From Actinomycetes bacterium (lineage in GTDB: Bacteria; Actinomycetota; Acidimicrobiia; Acidimicrobiales; RAAP-2), in NCBI GenBank assembly GCA_021803085.1, contig JAJZMD010000103.1:1-48242 (forward strand): a DNA stretch of 48,242 nt, read 5' to 3'. The position numbers and the translations under genes are program-made. The stretch's first letter is position 1. Each line of letters begins with the position of its first letter. The notes under the pieces were generated by a model. That model saw nothing but the letters and a program-made list of their open reading frames with translations, was not told where the DNA came from and did not search any database. Positions 33,790-42,977 of the stretch are shown here, one piece after another.

Positions 33790-35538
33790 TCAGCGCCCGC
33801 TACGGGTCCGTCCGGCAACGAGCTCGGGGAGCGCGAGCTCGGCGACGCGCCGCGGGGGGTCCAGGGCCACAAGGACGAAGCGCCGCCGCTCCCCGCGCGT
33901 CAGCACCTGTCGTGCCTTGCTGGGGGGCGGGTCTCCCAACGCAGCCAGCGGGATGTAGGAGTGCAGCACCCCGCCTCCGGGCAGGTCGACGTCGACCATC
34001 GCACCGTGCGAGGTGAACGACTCCACCTGGCCCTCGAGCTCGCGCTCCAGAGGGTACGTCGCCACGAACGTGATGAACGCGAGCGGCTCGTTGACCGCCG
34101 GCGGGGGCGCCGCAGACCGTCGACGGCGATGACGCCCGTCCTTCGCTTTCCGCTTCCCGCGCCCTTGGTCCCCGAGGCTCTCCGGGCCGTCTCCGGCCGG
34201 CTCGCGGGCAGGGGCGATCGCCTCGGCGAGGGCCTGACCGATCGCCTCTCGGACCGCGGGGTTCGTCGCAGCCGTGCTGCGCGCGGCGCCGGCTCGGTCC
34301 GCGCCGTTCGTGGTCGTCACCGGAACGAGCGCCGCCTTCTTCGAAGCCGCCTTCTTGGGAACCGCCCTGGTCGCCGCCTCCTTCTTCGCGGCGGGCTGCG
34401 CCTTCTTCTTGGCCGCGACCTTCTCGGGCGCCGCGACCTTCTCGGGCGCCGCGACCTTCTCGGGCGCCGCCTTCTTGGCGGCCGCCTTCTTGGCCGCCGC
34501 CTTCTTCCCCGAGGGCTCTGCTGCTTTCCTGGCTGCGGCCTTCTCGGGCGCTGCCTTGGCCGGCGCCACCTTCGCGGGCGCCGCCTTCTTGGCCGGCGCC
34601 ACCTTCGCGGCCGCCACCTTCGCGGCCGCCACCTTCTTCCCCGATGGCTCTGCCACCTTCGCGGCCGCCACCTTCTTCCCCGAGGGCTCTGCCGCCTTCT
34701 TGGCTGCGACCTTCTCGGGCGCTGCCTTGGCCGGCGCTGCCTTGGCCGGCGCCACCTTCTTGGGCGCCGCCTTCTTCCGCGAGGGCTCCGCCGCCTTCTT
34801 GGCCGCCACCTTCTTCCCCGAGGGCTCCGCCGCCTTCTTGGCCGCAGCCTTCTTGGTCCCGTCGGCGACGGACTTCTCGATCGCGGTCTTCTTCCTGGCG
34901 GTCACAGCCGCCGCCGAGGGCGCGCCGTCTCCGGTCGTCCCCGGCCAGACGTCGCCGACCTTCGGGGTCGAGCCGTCCGGGAGCAGGGGTGCCCTTCTGG
35001 CGGCGACCTTCTTCGCTGCCTTCGCGAGCTCTGCCGCCTTGACCGGCGGCGACAACGCGCGCACGTCGCCGCTCTTCGCCTTCCCCTGCGCGTGCCGGCT
35101 CTTCGGGCCGCGCACGGGGATCCTCGGCGTGAAGATCCATCCGACGCCCGGCACGGGTTTGCCCCCGACCAGCCTGCCGCTGTCGAAGAGCCAAGGATGC
35201 TCGGCGTGGAACTCCTGGAACGAGTCGTTCGACAGGACGACCGCTCCCGTCCGCTCGGCGATGCGCAGCACGAACGCGTCACCACGCCCGATCGCGCCGG
35301 CAGGGGGCGAGACGACCTCGCCGTGGAGCTCGGCGTCGACGAGCTGCTTGCGCTCGGAGGGATCGATGCGGTGCTCGAAGGACGCGTCGACGACCACGAC
35401 GATCTCCGCGCCGGGGTTCTCGGCCGCGTAGCTTCGGACGGCTTCGTCGAGCTGGTGAAGGCTCGGGGTGGTGCGCCCCTCGGTGGCGAGGTTGGAGCCG
35501 TCCACCACGACGACGTGCTTTCCGGGCGAGAGCGTCAC
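33790..35538 (-). CDS. NYN/PIN-like RNase with histone-H1-like tail and possible S1-like C-terminal domain
   Basis: 582 residues. Residues 1-150 are a NYN/Zc3h12a-like nuclease: VVVDGSNLA (Asp13), VVVVDASFEHRID (Asp51), GRGDAFVLRIAE (Asp87) and VVLSNDSFQEF (Asp105), a full acidic set. Residues about 165-400 are a Lys/Ala/Pro repeat tail (KKAAEPSGKK, KVAAAK, EKVAAPEK), as in histone-H1-like DNA-binding tails. The last 100 residues (ELEGQVESFTSHGAMVDVDL, RFVLVALDP) look like an S1/OB-type domain. It would be an RNase held on nucleic acid. GTG 35538 lies 27 bases after the kgd stop, so it is co-transcribed with kgd. Confidence 0.8.
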   Translation of the reverse strand: MTLSPGKHVVVVDGSNLATEGRTTPSLHQLDEAVRSYAAENPGAEIVVVVDASFEHRIDPSERKQLVDAELHGEVVSPPAGAIGRGDAFVLRIAERTGAVVLSNDSFQEFHAEHPWLFDSGRLVGGKPVPGVGWIFTPRIPVRGPKSRHAQGKAKSGDVRALSPPVKAAELAKAAKKVAARRAPLLPDGSTPKVGDVWPGTTGDGAPSAAAVTARKKTAIEKSVADGTKKAAAKKAAEPSGKKVAAKKAAEPSRKKAAPKKVAPAKAAPAKAAPEKVAAKKAAEPSGKKVAAAKVAEPSGKKVAAAKVAAAKVAPAKKAAPAKVAPAKAAPEKAAARKAAEPSGKKAAAKKAAAKKAAPEKVAAPEKVAAPEKVAAKKKAQPAAKKEAATRAVPKKAASKKAALVPVTTTNGADRAGAARSTAATNPAVREAIGQALAEAIAPAREPAGDGPESLGDQGRGKRKAKDGRHRRRRSAAPPPAVNEPLAFITFVATYPLERELEGQVESFTSHGAMVDVDLPGGGVLHSYIPLAALGDPPPSKARQVLTRGERRRFVLVALDPPRRVAELALPELVAGRTRSGR

Positions 35539-35565
35539 GTGCAGGCAGCCTCAGGTCTCCGGAGC

Positions 35566-38500
35566 TCAGCCGATCGCACGGTCGAGAAGAGAAGACTGTT
35601 CGAGCTGGTGCAGCGCGCCGCTCCCCGTCGCCGGGCTGGCGGACTCCGGACGGCTCACGTGGAGCAGTGCGTACCGGTCGCGCAAGATCCGATGGAGGCG
35701 CGAGTGCACGAACGACCACGCCCCCATGTTCTCGGGCTCCTCTTGGAGCCACACCACCTCGGTCGCTGCGGGGTACCGGTCGAGCACATCGCCGATCTGC
35801 CGCTGCGGCCAGGGGTACAGCTGCTCGACGCGCACGACCGCGACCGCCGGCGGGTGCGGCTCGACCGGCGGCGCGGCACGTGCAGGGCCGCCGCCCTCGA
35901 GACGCTCGTCACGACGCTGCATCGCCTCGTGGGCGACCTTGCCGCTGCAGAGCACGACGCGTCGCACCTGTGCGGGATCGGGCACCGAAGGATCGTCGAG
36001 CACCTCTGCGAACGACCCGGACACGAGCTCGGAGAGCGGCGAACGTGACCGAGCGGCGCGCAACATCGACTTCGGGGTGATGACCACGAGCGGGGTCGCC
36101 GGCATCCGCATCGGCTGCACCCTGAGGAGGTGGAAGTACTGGCTGGCGGTCGACGGCACCGCGACGCGGAGGTTGCCGCGCGCCGAGAGCGTCAGGAAGC
36201 GCTCGAGCCGCGCCGAGGAGTGCTCGGGGCCCTGGCCCTCGTAGCCGTGAGGCAGGAGGAGGACGAGCCCGGCATGCTGGCCCCACTTGTCCTCTGCTGC
36301 GACGAGGAAGTTGTCGATGATGATGCTCGCGCCGTTCACGAAGTCGCCGAACTGGGCTTCCCACGCCACGAGCGCGTCCGGCGCCTCCACCGAGTAGCCG
36401 TACTCGAAACCGACGGCGGCGTACTCGGAGAGGAGCGAGTCCCGCACCGTGAAGCGCCCTGGCCTCCAGCGCTCGGCGCCGGAGAGATCTCCCAGGTGCG
36501 CGAGCGGCACGTACTCGTGGCCGTTGTCGTGGTCGACGAGCACCGAGTGGCGCTGGCTGAACGTGCCGCGCCTCGTGTCCTGACCGGTGAGGCGGACGTC
36601 GACGCCCTCCGCGAGCAGCGAGCCGATCGCGAGCTGCTCGGCGAGCGGCCAATCCACCTCGCCCGATGCGACGAGCTCGGTGCGCTGGGCGAACTGGCGG
36701 ACGAGCTTGGGATGCAACGTGAAGCCTTCCGGCACCGTGGTCGTGCGGTGCGCCAGCTCGACGAGGAGCGGCTCGGCGACTCCGGTCTCGACGCGCGGCA
36801 CCTCGGGCCCGGGCTCGCCCTCGGGCTCGGGGCCCCCTTCGGCTACCCGCGACCTCGACGGCGGGTGCGGCGGTGCTGCCCGGACCTCGTCGAGGACGGC
36901 CTGGAGCTGCGCGTTGAACGCGTCGAGCGCCCGCTCCGCCTCCTCGAGGGTGAGGTCGCCGCGCCGCACGAGCGTCTCGGTGTAGAGCTTGCGGACCGAG
37001 CGTCTGGCGTCGATCCGCCGGTACATGAGGGGCTGGGTGTAGCTCGGGTCGTCCCCCTCGTTGTGCCCGTGCCGCCGGTAGGTCACGAGGTCGATGACGA
37101 CGTCCTTGTGGAAGGCCTGGCGGAAGCCGAAGGCGAGGCGCGCCGCGCGGACGCAGGCTTCAGGGTCGTCGCCGTTCACATGGAAGATCGGCGACTGCAC
37201 CATCTTGGCGACGTCGGTGGGGTACACCGAGCTGCGCGCTGCGCCGGGCGCGGTGGTGAACCCGAGCTGGTTGTTCACGACGATGTGCACGGTGCCGCCG
37301 ACGCGGTACCCCGAGAGCGCGGAGAGGTTCAGCGTCTCGGCGACCACCCCCTGGCCGGCGAAGGCCGCGTCCCCGTGGACGAGCACCGCAAGGATCGGGA
37401 ACTGGGTCGGCTCCCTCGCGCCGGGCACCGCGGAGGTGCCGTCGGTCGGAGCGAGGAAGTGGTCTTGCTTCGCCCGGGCCATCCCTTCCACCACCGGGTC
37501 GACCGCCTCGAGGTGCGAGGGGTTGGACGCCATGGTGATCGCGAGGTCCAGCCCCGAAGGCCCGGCGTACTTCCCGGTGGCGCCCTTGTGGTACTTCACG
37601 TCGCCCGACCCTTGCACGGAGTCGGGGTCGAGGATGCCTTCGAACTCCTCGAAGATGTCGCGGTACGACTTGCCGACGATGTTCGCGAGCACGTTCAGCC
37701 GGCCACGGTGGGCCATGCCCATCACGGCTTCGACGACCCCGCTCGTCGCCGCGTCGTCGAAGAGCGAGTCGAGCACGACGATGAGGGACTCCGCACCCTC
37801 GAGCCCGAAACGCTTCTGCCCGACGTAGCGGGTGTGGAGGAACCGCTCGAACACCTCGGCCGCGTTCAGCCGGTCGAGGATGCGCCGCTGCTCCTCGGCG
37901 CTCACCGCGTGGTCCACCCCCTCCACGTGCTCTTGGATCCAGCGCTTCTGCTCGGGGTCCTGGATGTGCATGTACTCGATGCCGAGCGTCCTGCAGTACG
38001 CGTCGCGCAGGATGTGGAGGATCTCTTCGAGGGTGGCCCACTCCTTCCCTGCCAGCCCGTCCGCGACGAACCGGCGCGGGAGGTCCCAGATCGTCAGCCC
38101 GTAGGTGAGCGGGTCGAGCTCCGGGTGGATCCGCGGCGGCTCTGCGTCGAGCGGGTCGAGGTGGGCGATCAGGTGCCCTCGGACCCGGTACATGTTGATG
38201 AGGGTCTGCACGTGGACCTGCTTCAAGAGCCGCTCGTGCTCCCGGTCCTCGGACGCCGGCCGGTCGGCGTGCCAGCGGACCGCCTTGTAGGGCACGGCCA
38301 TCGACTCGAAGACCTCGTCGTAGAAGTCGTGGCCCCCCCTGAGGCACTCGGCGACGTACGCGAGGAACAGCCCCGACTCGGCCCCCTGGACGATCCGGTG
38401 GTCGTAGGTCGACGTGAGGGTGACCACGCGTCCGATGCCGAGCTCGGCGAGGAGCTGGGGGTCTGCCGCCTCGAACCCCGCCGGGTTCGAGATCGCGCCG

Positions 38501-39672
38501 ACCCCCACGATGACGCCCTGGCCGGGCATGAGGCGCGGCACCGACTGCGCCGTGCCGAGCGTCCCGGGGTTGGTCAGGCTCACGGTCACGCCCGCGAAGT
38601 CGTCGGGGCCCACCCTGCCGGAGTGGACCTTGCGCACCAGGTCCTCGTAGGCGAGGACGAACTCCCGGAAATCGAGGGTGTCGGCGTCCTTCACGCACGG
38701 GACCATCAAGGTGCGCGACCCGTCACGTCGCTCGACGTCCACGGCGAGGCCCAGCCCGATGTGGGAGTGGTGGACGACGCCGGGCACGGTCTTCCCGTCT
38801 GCGCCCTCCTCCTCCACGTAGGACGAGTTCATCGCGGGCACCGCCACGAGCCCCTTCACCACGGCGTAGCCGATGAGGTGGGTGAAGCTCACCTTCGCCC
38901 CCGTCGTGCGGGCGAGCTGGTTGTTCAGGATCTGGCGGTTGACCTCGAGCAGCTTGGCCGGCACGGAGCGCACGCTCGTCGCCGTGGGCACCGCGAGGCT
39001 CGCCGTCATGTTCGCGGCGATCCGGGACGCCGCGCCCCGGAGCGGGACCGTGGGGTCGGGTGCTCGCGGCGCGACCACTGGAGCCCGGACCTGCCCGGTC
39101 GCGGCCGTGGCCGGGACGGGAGGTGCGGTGGCCCCGGCGGACGGTCCGGCGGACGGTCCGGCGGACGGCACCTCGGAAGGCGCCGGCGGTGCGGACGTCG
39201 GCGGTGCGGCGGTCCCCGGCGGCGCGACGGTCCCCGGCGGCGCGGTGGTCCCCGGCGGCGCGGTGGTCCCCGCGGCTGGCGGCCAGGTGCGAGCCCCCCA
39301 CGGCGCGGGCGCGCCGGCGTGGCCGTTCCCGACCGCAGGCCCGACGTTGTCAGCCGACAAAGTCGGGACCGACTGCGTCGGACTGGGCTGGCCGGTCCGG
39401 GTCGCGTCGAGGGCTGCAGCGGGCTCGTCGGCGGCGCGCCGAGCCCGCTCCGCCACCTCCCTGGCGAGCGTGTCCATGGGGGCGGGCAACGGAGCAGGGT
39501 GGTAGTCGGCGAAGAAGTCGCGCCAGCTCTCGCTCACCGAGCTGGGATCTGCCCGGTAGCGGTCGTACATGTCGTCGACCAGCCAGGCGTTGGGTCCGAA
39601 CGCGCCCTCGGAGGGGCGGCGGGCGCGCGTCCCCGCCGCGGGCCGACGGTCCTCTTCACCGGGCGAGATCAC
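35566..39672 (-). CDS. kgd: Multifunctional 2-oxoglutarate decarboxylase/dehydrogenase (Kgd)
   Basis: 1368 residues. Order: the short SucA-type N-terminus (FGPNAWLVDDMYDRYR), a Pro/Ala/Thr linker with APPGT repeats, an E2 acyltransferase-like domain (about 205-460, with DHRIVQGAESG) and the E1 part (MGMAHRGRLNVLANI, GDVKYHKGATG, SNPSHLEAVDPVVEG, HGDAAFAGQGVVAET, RRHGHNEGDDPSYTQP). No lipoyl domain is present. This is the actinobacterial fusion that converts 2-oxoglutarate in the TCA cycle, normally controlled by a GarA-type FHA protein and acetyl-CoA. GTG 39672 is set by TAGGGT 7 bases upstream. Confidence 0.93.
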   Translation of the reverse strand: MISPGEEDRRPAAGTRARRPSEGAFGPNAWLVDDMYDRYRADPSSVSESWRDFFADYHPAPLPAPMDTLAREVAERARRAADEPAAALDATRTGQPSPTQSVPTLSADNVGPAVGNGHAGAPAPWGARTWPPAAGTTAPPGTTAPPGTVAPPGTAAPPTSAPPAPSEVPSAGPSAGPSAGATAPPVPATAATGQVRAPVVAPRAPDPTVPLRGAASRIAANMTASLAVPTATSVRSVPAKLLEVNRQILNNQLARTTGAKVSFTHLIGYAVVKGLVAVPAMNSSYVEEEGADGKTVPGVVHHSHIGLGLAVDVERRDGSRTLMVPCVKDADTLDFREFVLAYEDLVRKVHSGRVGPDDFAGVTVSLTNPGTLGTAQSVPRLMPGQGVIVGVGAISNPAGFEAADPQLLAELGIGRVVTLTSTYDHRIVQGAESGLFLAYVAECLRGGHDFYDEVFESMAVPYKAVRWHADRPASEDREHERLLKQVHVQTLINMYRVRGHLIAHLDPLDAEPPRIHPELDPLTYGLTIWDLPRRFVADGLAGKEWATLEEILHILRDAYCRTLGIEYMHIQDPEQKRWIQEHVEGVDHAVSAEEQRRILDRLNAAEVFERFLHTRYVGQKRFGLEGAESLIVVLDSLFDDAATSGVVEAVMGMAHRGRLNVLANIVGKSYRDIFEEFEGILDPDSVQGSGDVKYHKGATGKYAGPSGLDLAITMASNPSHLEAVDPVVEGMARAKQDHFLAPTDGTSAVPGAREPTQFPILAVLVHGDAAFAGQGVVAETLNLSALSGYRVGGTVHIVVNNQLGFTTAPGAARSSVYPTDVAKMVQSPIFHVNGDDPEACVRAARLAFGFRQAFHKDVVIDLVTYRRHGHNEGDDPSYTQPLMYRRIDARRSVRKLYTETLVRRGDLTLEEAERALDAFNAQLQAVLDEVRAAPPHPPSRSRVAEGGPEPEGEPGPEVPRVETGVAEPLLVELAHRTTTVPEGFTLHPKLVRQFAQRTELVASGEVDWPLAEQLAIGSLLAEGVDVRLTGQDTRRGTFSQRHSVLVDHDNGHEYVPLAHLGDLSGAERWRPGRFTVRDSLLSEYAAVGFEYGYSVEAPDALVAWEAQFGDFVNGASIIIDNFLVAAEDKWGQHAGLVLLLPHGYEGQGPEHSSARLERFLTLSARGNLRVAVPSTASQYFHLLRVQPMRMPATPLVVITPKSMLRAARSRSPLSELVSGSFAEVLDDPSVPDPAQVRRVVLCSGKVAHEAMQRRDERLEGGGPARAAPPVEPHPPAVAVVRVEQLYPWPQRQIGDVLDRYPAATEVVWLQEEPENMGAWSFVHSRLHRILRDRYALLHVSRPESASPATGSGALHQLEQSSLLDRAIG

Positions 39673-39685
39673 GCTCCAAACCCTA
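39673..39685 (-). promoter_or_regulatory. Leaderless -10 box of kgd
   Basis: TAGGGT at 39680-39685 (minus strand), 7 bases before GTG 39672. Confidence 0.55.
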
Positions 39686-39744
39686 CCGGTGCGTAAGCGG
39701 TGGCCCGCTTGCGCTTCACCCGAGGGGGAGCCGACGACGTCCGG

Positions 39745-39756
39745 TATGGTCCTTGC
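39745..39756 (+). promoter_or_regulatory. -10 box of the hydrolase/permease unit
   Basis: TATGGT (39745-39750) lies 6 bases before GTG 39757, divergent from kgd. Confidence 0.5.
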
Positions 39757-40716
39757 GTGACCCCGAGCCGCTCCGCTCTCGGCACGGAGCCGCGCGTTGG
39801 TGGGGACGCCGACCTTCCCGGACTGCCCGAGGAGCTCTTCGTCGACGAGCGGCACCCCGCAGGCGGGTCGCAAGACGGCTCGGGTCCTGTCGTCGTGCTC
39901 GTCCACGGCTCCCTCGACCGGGCCTCCAGCTTCCGCCGAGTGGCACGGCGGCTGGACGGCCTGCGCGTCGTCACCTACGACCGGCGGGGCTACCGGAGCT
40001 CGCGGGCCGCCCCGGTGTCCGACGACCTGGCAGTCCACGTCGACGACCTCGTGCGCGTCGCGACCGCCTACGCCGGGCACCCCGCGGGGCACGACGGCGT
40101 GGTCGCCGTCGGCCACAGCGCGGGCGGCACGATCGTCCTCGGCGCCGCGGTCGAGCGCCCCGATCTCTTCCGCGCCGTCGGTGCGTACGAGCCGACGATG
40201 CCGTGGCTCGGCTTCCACGCCGAGAGCAGACCTTCGCAGGCGGACAACGAGAGTGGGCCTTCGCAGGCTGACGCCGAGCGCAGACCTTCGCAAGCTGACG
40301 CCGAGCGCAGACCTTCGCAAGCTGACAAGGAGGAGGACCACGATCCGGGTCTCGGGGCCGAGCGGTTCTTCCGGCGCGTCGTGGGGGGCCGGGCGTGGGA
40401 GCGGCTCTCCGAAGGCCAGCGGGCCGAGCTGCGGGCGGACGGGGCCGCCCTCCTCGCGGACCTGCGCGCCGTCAGGCGCGACGTCCCGTTCGACGTGACG
40501 GCGCTGGCGGTTCCGACGATCGTCGCGTCGGGCGGACCGTCGAGCTTCCCCCATCATCTCGACACGGCCGACTGGCTCGCCGCGCACGTGGCGACCGTGC
40601 GCCGCTCGACGATCGCCTGCGCCGGCCACGGAGCGCACCTCAGCCACCCGGACGCGTTCGCCGCGTTCGTGCGCGACGTGGCAGCGATGGGCGCTCGCGC
40701 CCGAGACACGGATTGA
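39757..40716 (+). CDS. Alpha/beta-hydrolase with an in-frame repeat insert
   Basis: 319 residues. Motifs: VVVLVHGSLDRASSF, VVTYDRRGYRSS, nucleophile elbow VAVGHSAGGTIVLGAA and a C-terminal ACAGHGAHLSHP with the catalytic His. Between the core and the cap lies an insert of four 9-residue repeats (AERRPSQAD), highly charged and probably a surface loop. The substrate is unknown. GTG 39757 is chosen from the -10 box; GTG 39700 in the same frame would precede the promoter. Its stop overlaps the TTG of the permease gene. Confidence 0.75.
   Translation: MTPSRSALGTEPRVGGDADLPGLPEELFVDERHPAGGSQDGSGPVVVLVHGSLDRASSFRRVARRLDGLRVVTYDRRGYRSSRAAPVSDDLAVHVDDLVRVATAYAGHPAGHDGVVAVGHSAGGTIVLGAAVERPDLFRAVGAYEPTMPWLGFHAESRPSQADNESGPSQADAERRPSQADAERRPSQADKEEDHDPGLGAERFFRRVVGGRAWERLSEGQRAELRADGAALLADLRAVRRDVPFDVTALAVPTIVASGGPSSFPHHLDTADWLAAHVATVRRSTIACAGHGAHLSHPDAFAAFVRDVAAMGARARDTD
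40219..40326 (+). repeat. Four in-frame 27-bp repeats
   Basis: Units at 40219, 40246, 40273 and 40300 encode AESRPSQAD, NESGPSQAD and two AERRPSQAD. The last two are identical in DNA, which suggests recent duplication. Confidence 0.92.
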
Positions 40717-41894
40717 GCGCAGGCCGCACGCCGCCCGGTTCGCCGACAACCGGCCGTCCCCGCGACGCGCTCGAGACCGCGGGCTGGGTCGCCATGGCCG
40801 TCGCGCTCCCGGCGATGGGTGCTGCCCTCGCGCTCGACGCGCGCGCGGTGGGCGGCGCGGCATCCCAGGACTGGCCCCCCTTCGTGCTCGTCGCAGGGCT
40901 GCTCGTCGTCGGGCTCGTGGCCCGGGCCGACGGGCTCTTCGACGCAGCCGGCACCGCCATGTCGGACGCAGCCCGCGGCGGGTGGTCGCTCTTCCTCGCC
41001 GCTGCCGCGTTGGTGGCCGTCGTCACCGCCGTGCTGAACCTCGACACGGCGGTCGCGTTCTTGACGCCGGTCCTCGTGGTCGCGGCGCGGCGACGCCGGA
41101 CCGCGGAGGCGCCATTCCTCTATCTCGTGGTCTTCCTCGCCAACGGCGCGTCGCTGGTCCTGCCAGGGTCCAACCTCACGAACCTGATCGTCCTCGGGAG
41201 GGTGCACCAGTCCGGCAGCGCGTTCGCCGGGACCATGGCGCTGCCGTGGATCGCCTCTGTCTGCGCGGTCTGCGCAGTGGTCGCGGCCCTGTGGCGTCGG
41301 TCGCTCGCCAGCGCGGGGCCGCGGCTCGACGAACCGGTCGAGTGGCGCGCGGGCGCGGGGCTCGCCGGGATCTGCGTCGTGGTGGTCGCGATGCTCGTCC
41401 TTCCGCCGTCGTTCGAAGCGATCGTCGCGCTCGGTGCCGGGGTGGCGTCGGCCGCCTGGACCTTCCGGACGAGGCGCGTCCACCTCGGCGAGCTCCGCCG
41501 GACCGTGAACCTGCCGCTCCTCGGGGGGCTGTTCGCCGTCGCCGTCGACCTCGGCACGCTCGGGCGCGCCTGGTCCGGCCCTGCCCACCTGCTCGCCCAC
41601 GCATCCACGGTGTGGACCGCGGTCATCGGTGCCGGGGCGAGCGTCCTCGTGAACAACCTGCCCGCCGCGTCGCTGCTTGCTGCCCGCGTGCCCGCCCATG
41701 CGCACGCGCTCCTCGTCGGGCTGGACCTCGGCCCGAACCTCGCGGTCAGCGGCGCGCTGTCCGCCGTGCTCTGGCTCCATGTGGCCCGCACCGTGGGGGC
41801 GCGGCCGAGCGCCCGGCGCTACACGGCAGCGGGCGCCCTCGTCGTCCCGGCGTCGATGGCGCTCGCGCTGCTCGCGCTCGGCGCGACCCGCTGA
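40713..41894 (+). CDS. ArsB/SLC13-like ion permease
   Basis: 393 residues from TTG 40713 (TTGA overlap); ATG 40795 is an alternative. About ten hydrophobic segments, including LVAGLLVVGLVARADGL, FLAAAALVAVVTAVLNLDTAVAFLTPVLV and ANGASLVLPGSNLTNLIVLG. A second repeat near the C-terminus has GAGASVLVNNLPAASLL. NLDTAVAFLTP and the two SNLTN/VNNLPA motifs are typical of the ion-transporter superfamily with arsenite and anion permeases. The ion is not determined, and no arsR or arsC is adjacent. Confidence 0.7.
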   Translation: MSAGRTPPGSPTTGRPRDALETAGWVAMAVALPAMGAALALDARAVGGAASQDWPPFVLVAGLLVVGLVARADGLFDAAGTAMSDAARGGWSLFLAAAALVAVVTAVLNLDTAVAFLTPVLVVAARRRRTAEAPFLYLVVFLANGASLVLPGSNLTNLIVLGRVHQSGSAFAGTMALPWIASVCAVCAVVAALWRRSLASAGPRLDEPVEWRAGAGLAGICVVVVAMLVLPPSFEAIVALGAGVASAAWTFRTRRVHLGELRRTVNLPLLGGLFAVAVDLGTLGRAWSGPAHLLAHASTVWTAVIGAGASVLVNNLPAASLLAARVPAHAHALLVGLDLGPNLAVSGALSAVLWLHVARTVGARPSARRYTAAGALVVPASMALALLALGATR

Positions 41895-41984
41895 CCGGAG
41901 CGTCGCGCGGCGACCGCGCGCGCACGACGTGCGCGCCTGCACCTCGGGGGCCGGGTCGTCCTCTTCCTCGGTGACTGACGATCA

Positions 41985-42000
41985 CGCCCGGTGACGGGCG
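41985..42000. terminator. Hairpin between convergent genes
   Basis: CGCCCG (41985-41990), loop GTGA, CGGGCG (41995-42000) lies between the ends of the permease and DMT genes. There is no T-run. Confidence 0.4.
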
Positions 42001-42001
42001 G

Positions 42002-42946
42002 TCACGCCCCGCCGGAATGCAGACCGGAGACGGGCTCGGGGGCGGGTGTGATCCGGTGCCGGAACCGCGGCCGGAGCCGGTCCGCGTCGGGGGACTCGCT
42101 GCCGCGGATCCCCGCGATGAGGGGCGAGTTGCTGAGGACCAGGCCCCCGCCGAAGAGCACGAGCAACGAGAGCGCCTCGAGCGGGCCCCACGCGCCGTTC
42201 GTGCGCAGGTTGTCGTCGAAGAGCGCGATGCCAATCAGGATGCTCGCGAGCGGGTCGACCAGCACGAGCGCCGACTGGGACGCTGCGATCGGGCCGGCGT
42301 GGTAGGCGTTCTGGGCGAGGAAGACCGCGAGCGCTCCCGACCCTGCGAGGGCGTACGTCTGCCAGTGCCAGAAGATCGAGGTCCAGTCGTGCGCAGCGAA
42401 GCCGGAGACCTCCTTCGTGCACGCAGCGGCGAACGCGAACGCCACGGCACCCGCGAACCCGAAGCACGCGGCGCGCCACCAGCGCGGGCCGCGCAGCGCG
42501 AGCAGCGTCGCGCAGGCGACGGCGGCGGCGCACGCCACCCCCACCTCGAGCCAGTCGGCAGCGGTCGGGATCCCGTTGCCGCGTCCGGGGTCCGCGAAGA
42601 TCAAGAACCCCGCCAGCCCGAGGGCTGCGGCCGTCGCGCCGACCCACTCCTTCCAGCCGAGCGAGTACTGGAACCAGACGCCGAGGATCACGACGAGGAA
42701 GAGCAGCTCGAGGATGAGGATCGGCTGCACCTCCGAGAGCCTGCCGAGGTGCAGCGCGGTCGCCTGCATGACGAAGGAGAGCAGCATCAGGCCGAACCCC
42801 GCGAGCCAGACCCTGCTGCGGAGGGCGTGGACGATCAGGCGCAGCCTCATCGTGTGGGACGCTGGCGCGTCCTCGACCCCCAACCGCTGGAGGATGCTCG
42901 TCAGCGCATTGGCGAGCGCCGCACCCATTGCGAGCAGGTAGACCAT
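42002..42946 (-). CDS. DMT-superfamily permease (EamA-like)
   Basis: 314 residues with about nine to ten membrane helices: LLAMGAALANALTSILQRLG, FGLMLLSFVMQATALHLG, VQPILILELLFLVVILGVW, VACAAAVACATLLALRG and LALVDPLASILIGIALF-like segments in two halves, as in drug/metabolite exporters. The signature SEVQPILILEL followed later by ASQSALVLVDPLASILIG resembles the Mg/NIPA-like group within this superfamily. The substrate is unknown. ATG 42946 follows TAGGAT (42956-42961, minus strand) by 9 bases. Confidence 0.75.
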   Translation of the reverse strand: MVYLLAMGAALANALTSILQRLGVEDAPASHTMRLRLIVHALRSRVWLAGFGLMLLSFVMQATALHLGRLSEVQPILILELLFLVVILGVWFQYSLGWKEWVGATAAALGLAGFLIFADPGRGNGIPTAADWLEVGVACAAAVACATLLALRGPRWWRAACFGFAGAVAFAFAAACTKEVSGFAAHDWTSIFWHWQTYALAGSGALAVFLAQNAYHAGPIAASQSALVLVDPLASILIGIALFDDNLRTNGAWGPLEALSLLVLFGGGLVLSNSPLIAGIRGSESPDADRLRPRFRHRITPAPEPVSGLHSGGA

Positions 42947-42977
42947 CCTAAAGACATCCTAAGAGAGGAACCGCGCC

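Noticed and set aside
36130..39696. A 1188-codon plus-strand open frame opposite kgd
   Set aside because: It mirrors kgd codons and shows no domain; GC-rich antisense frames stay open by codon bias.
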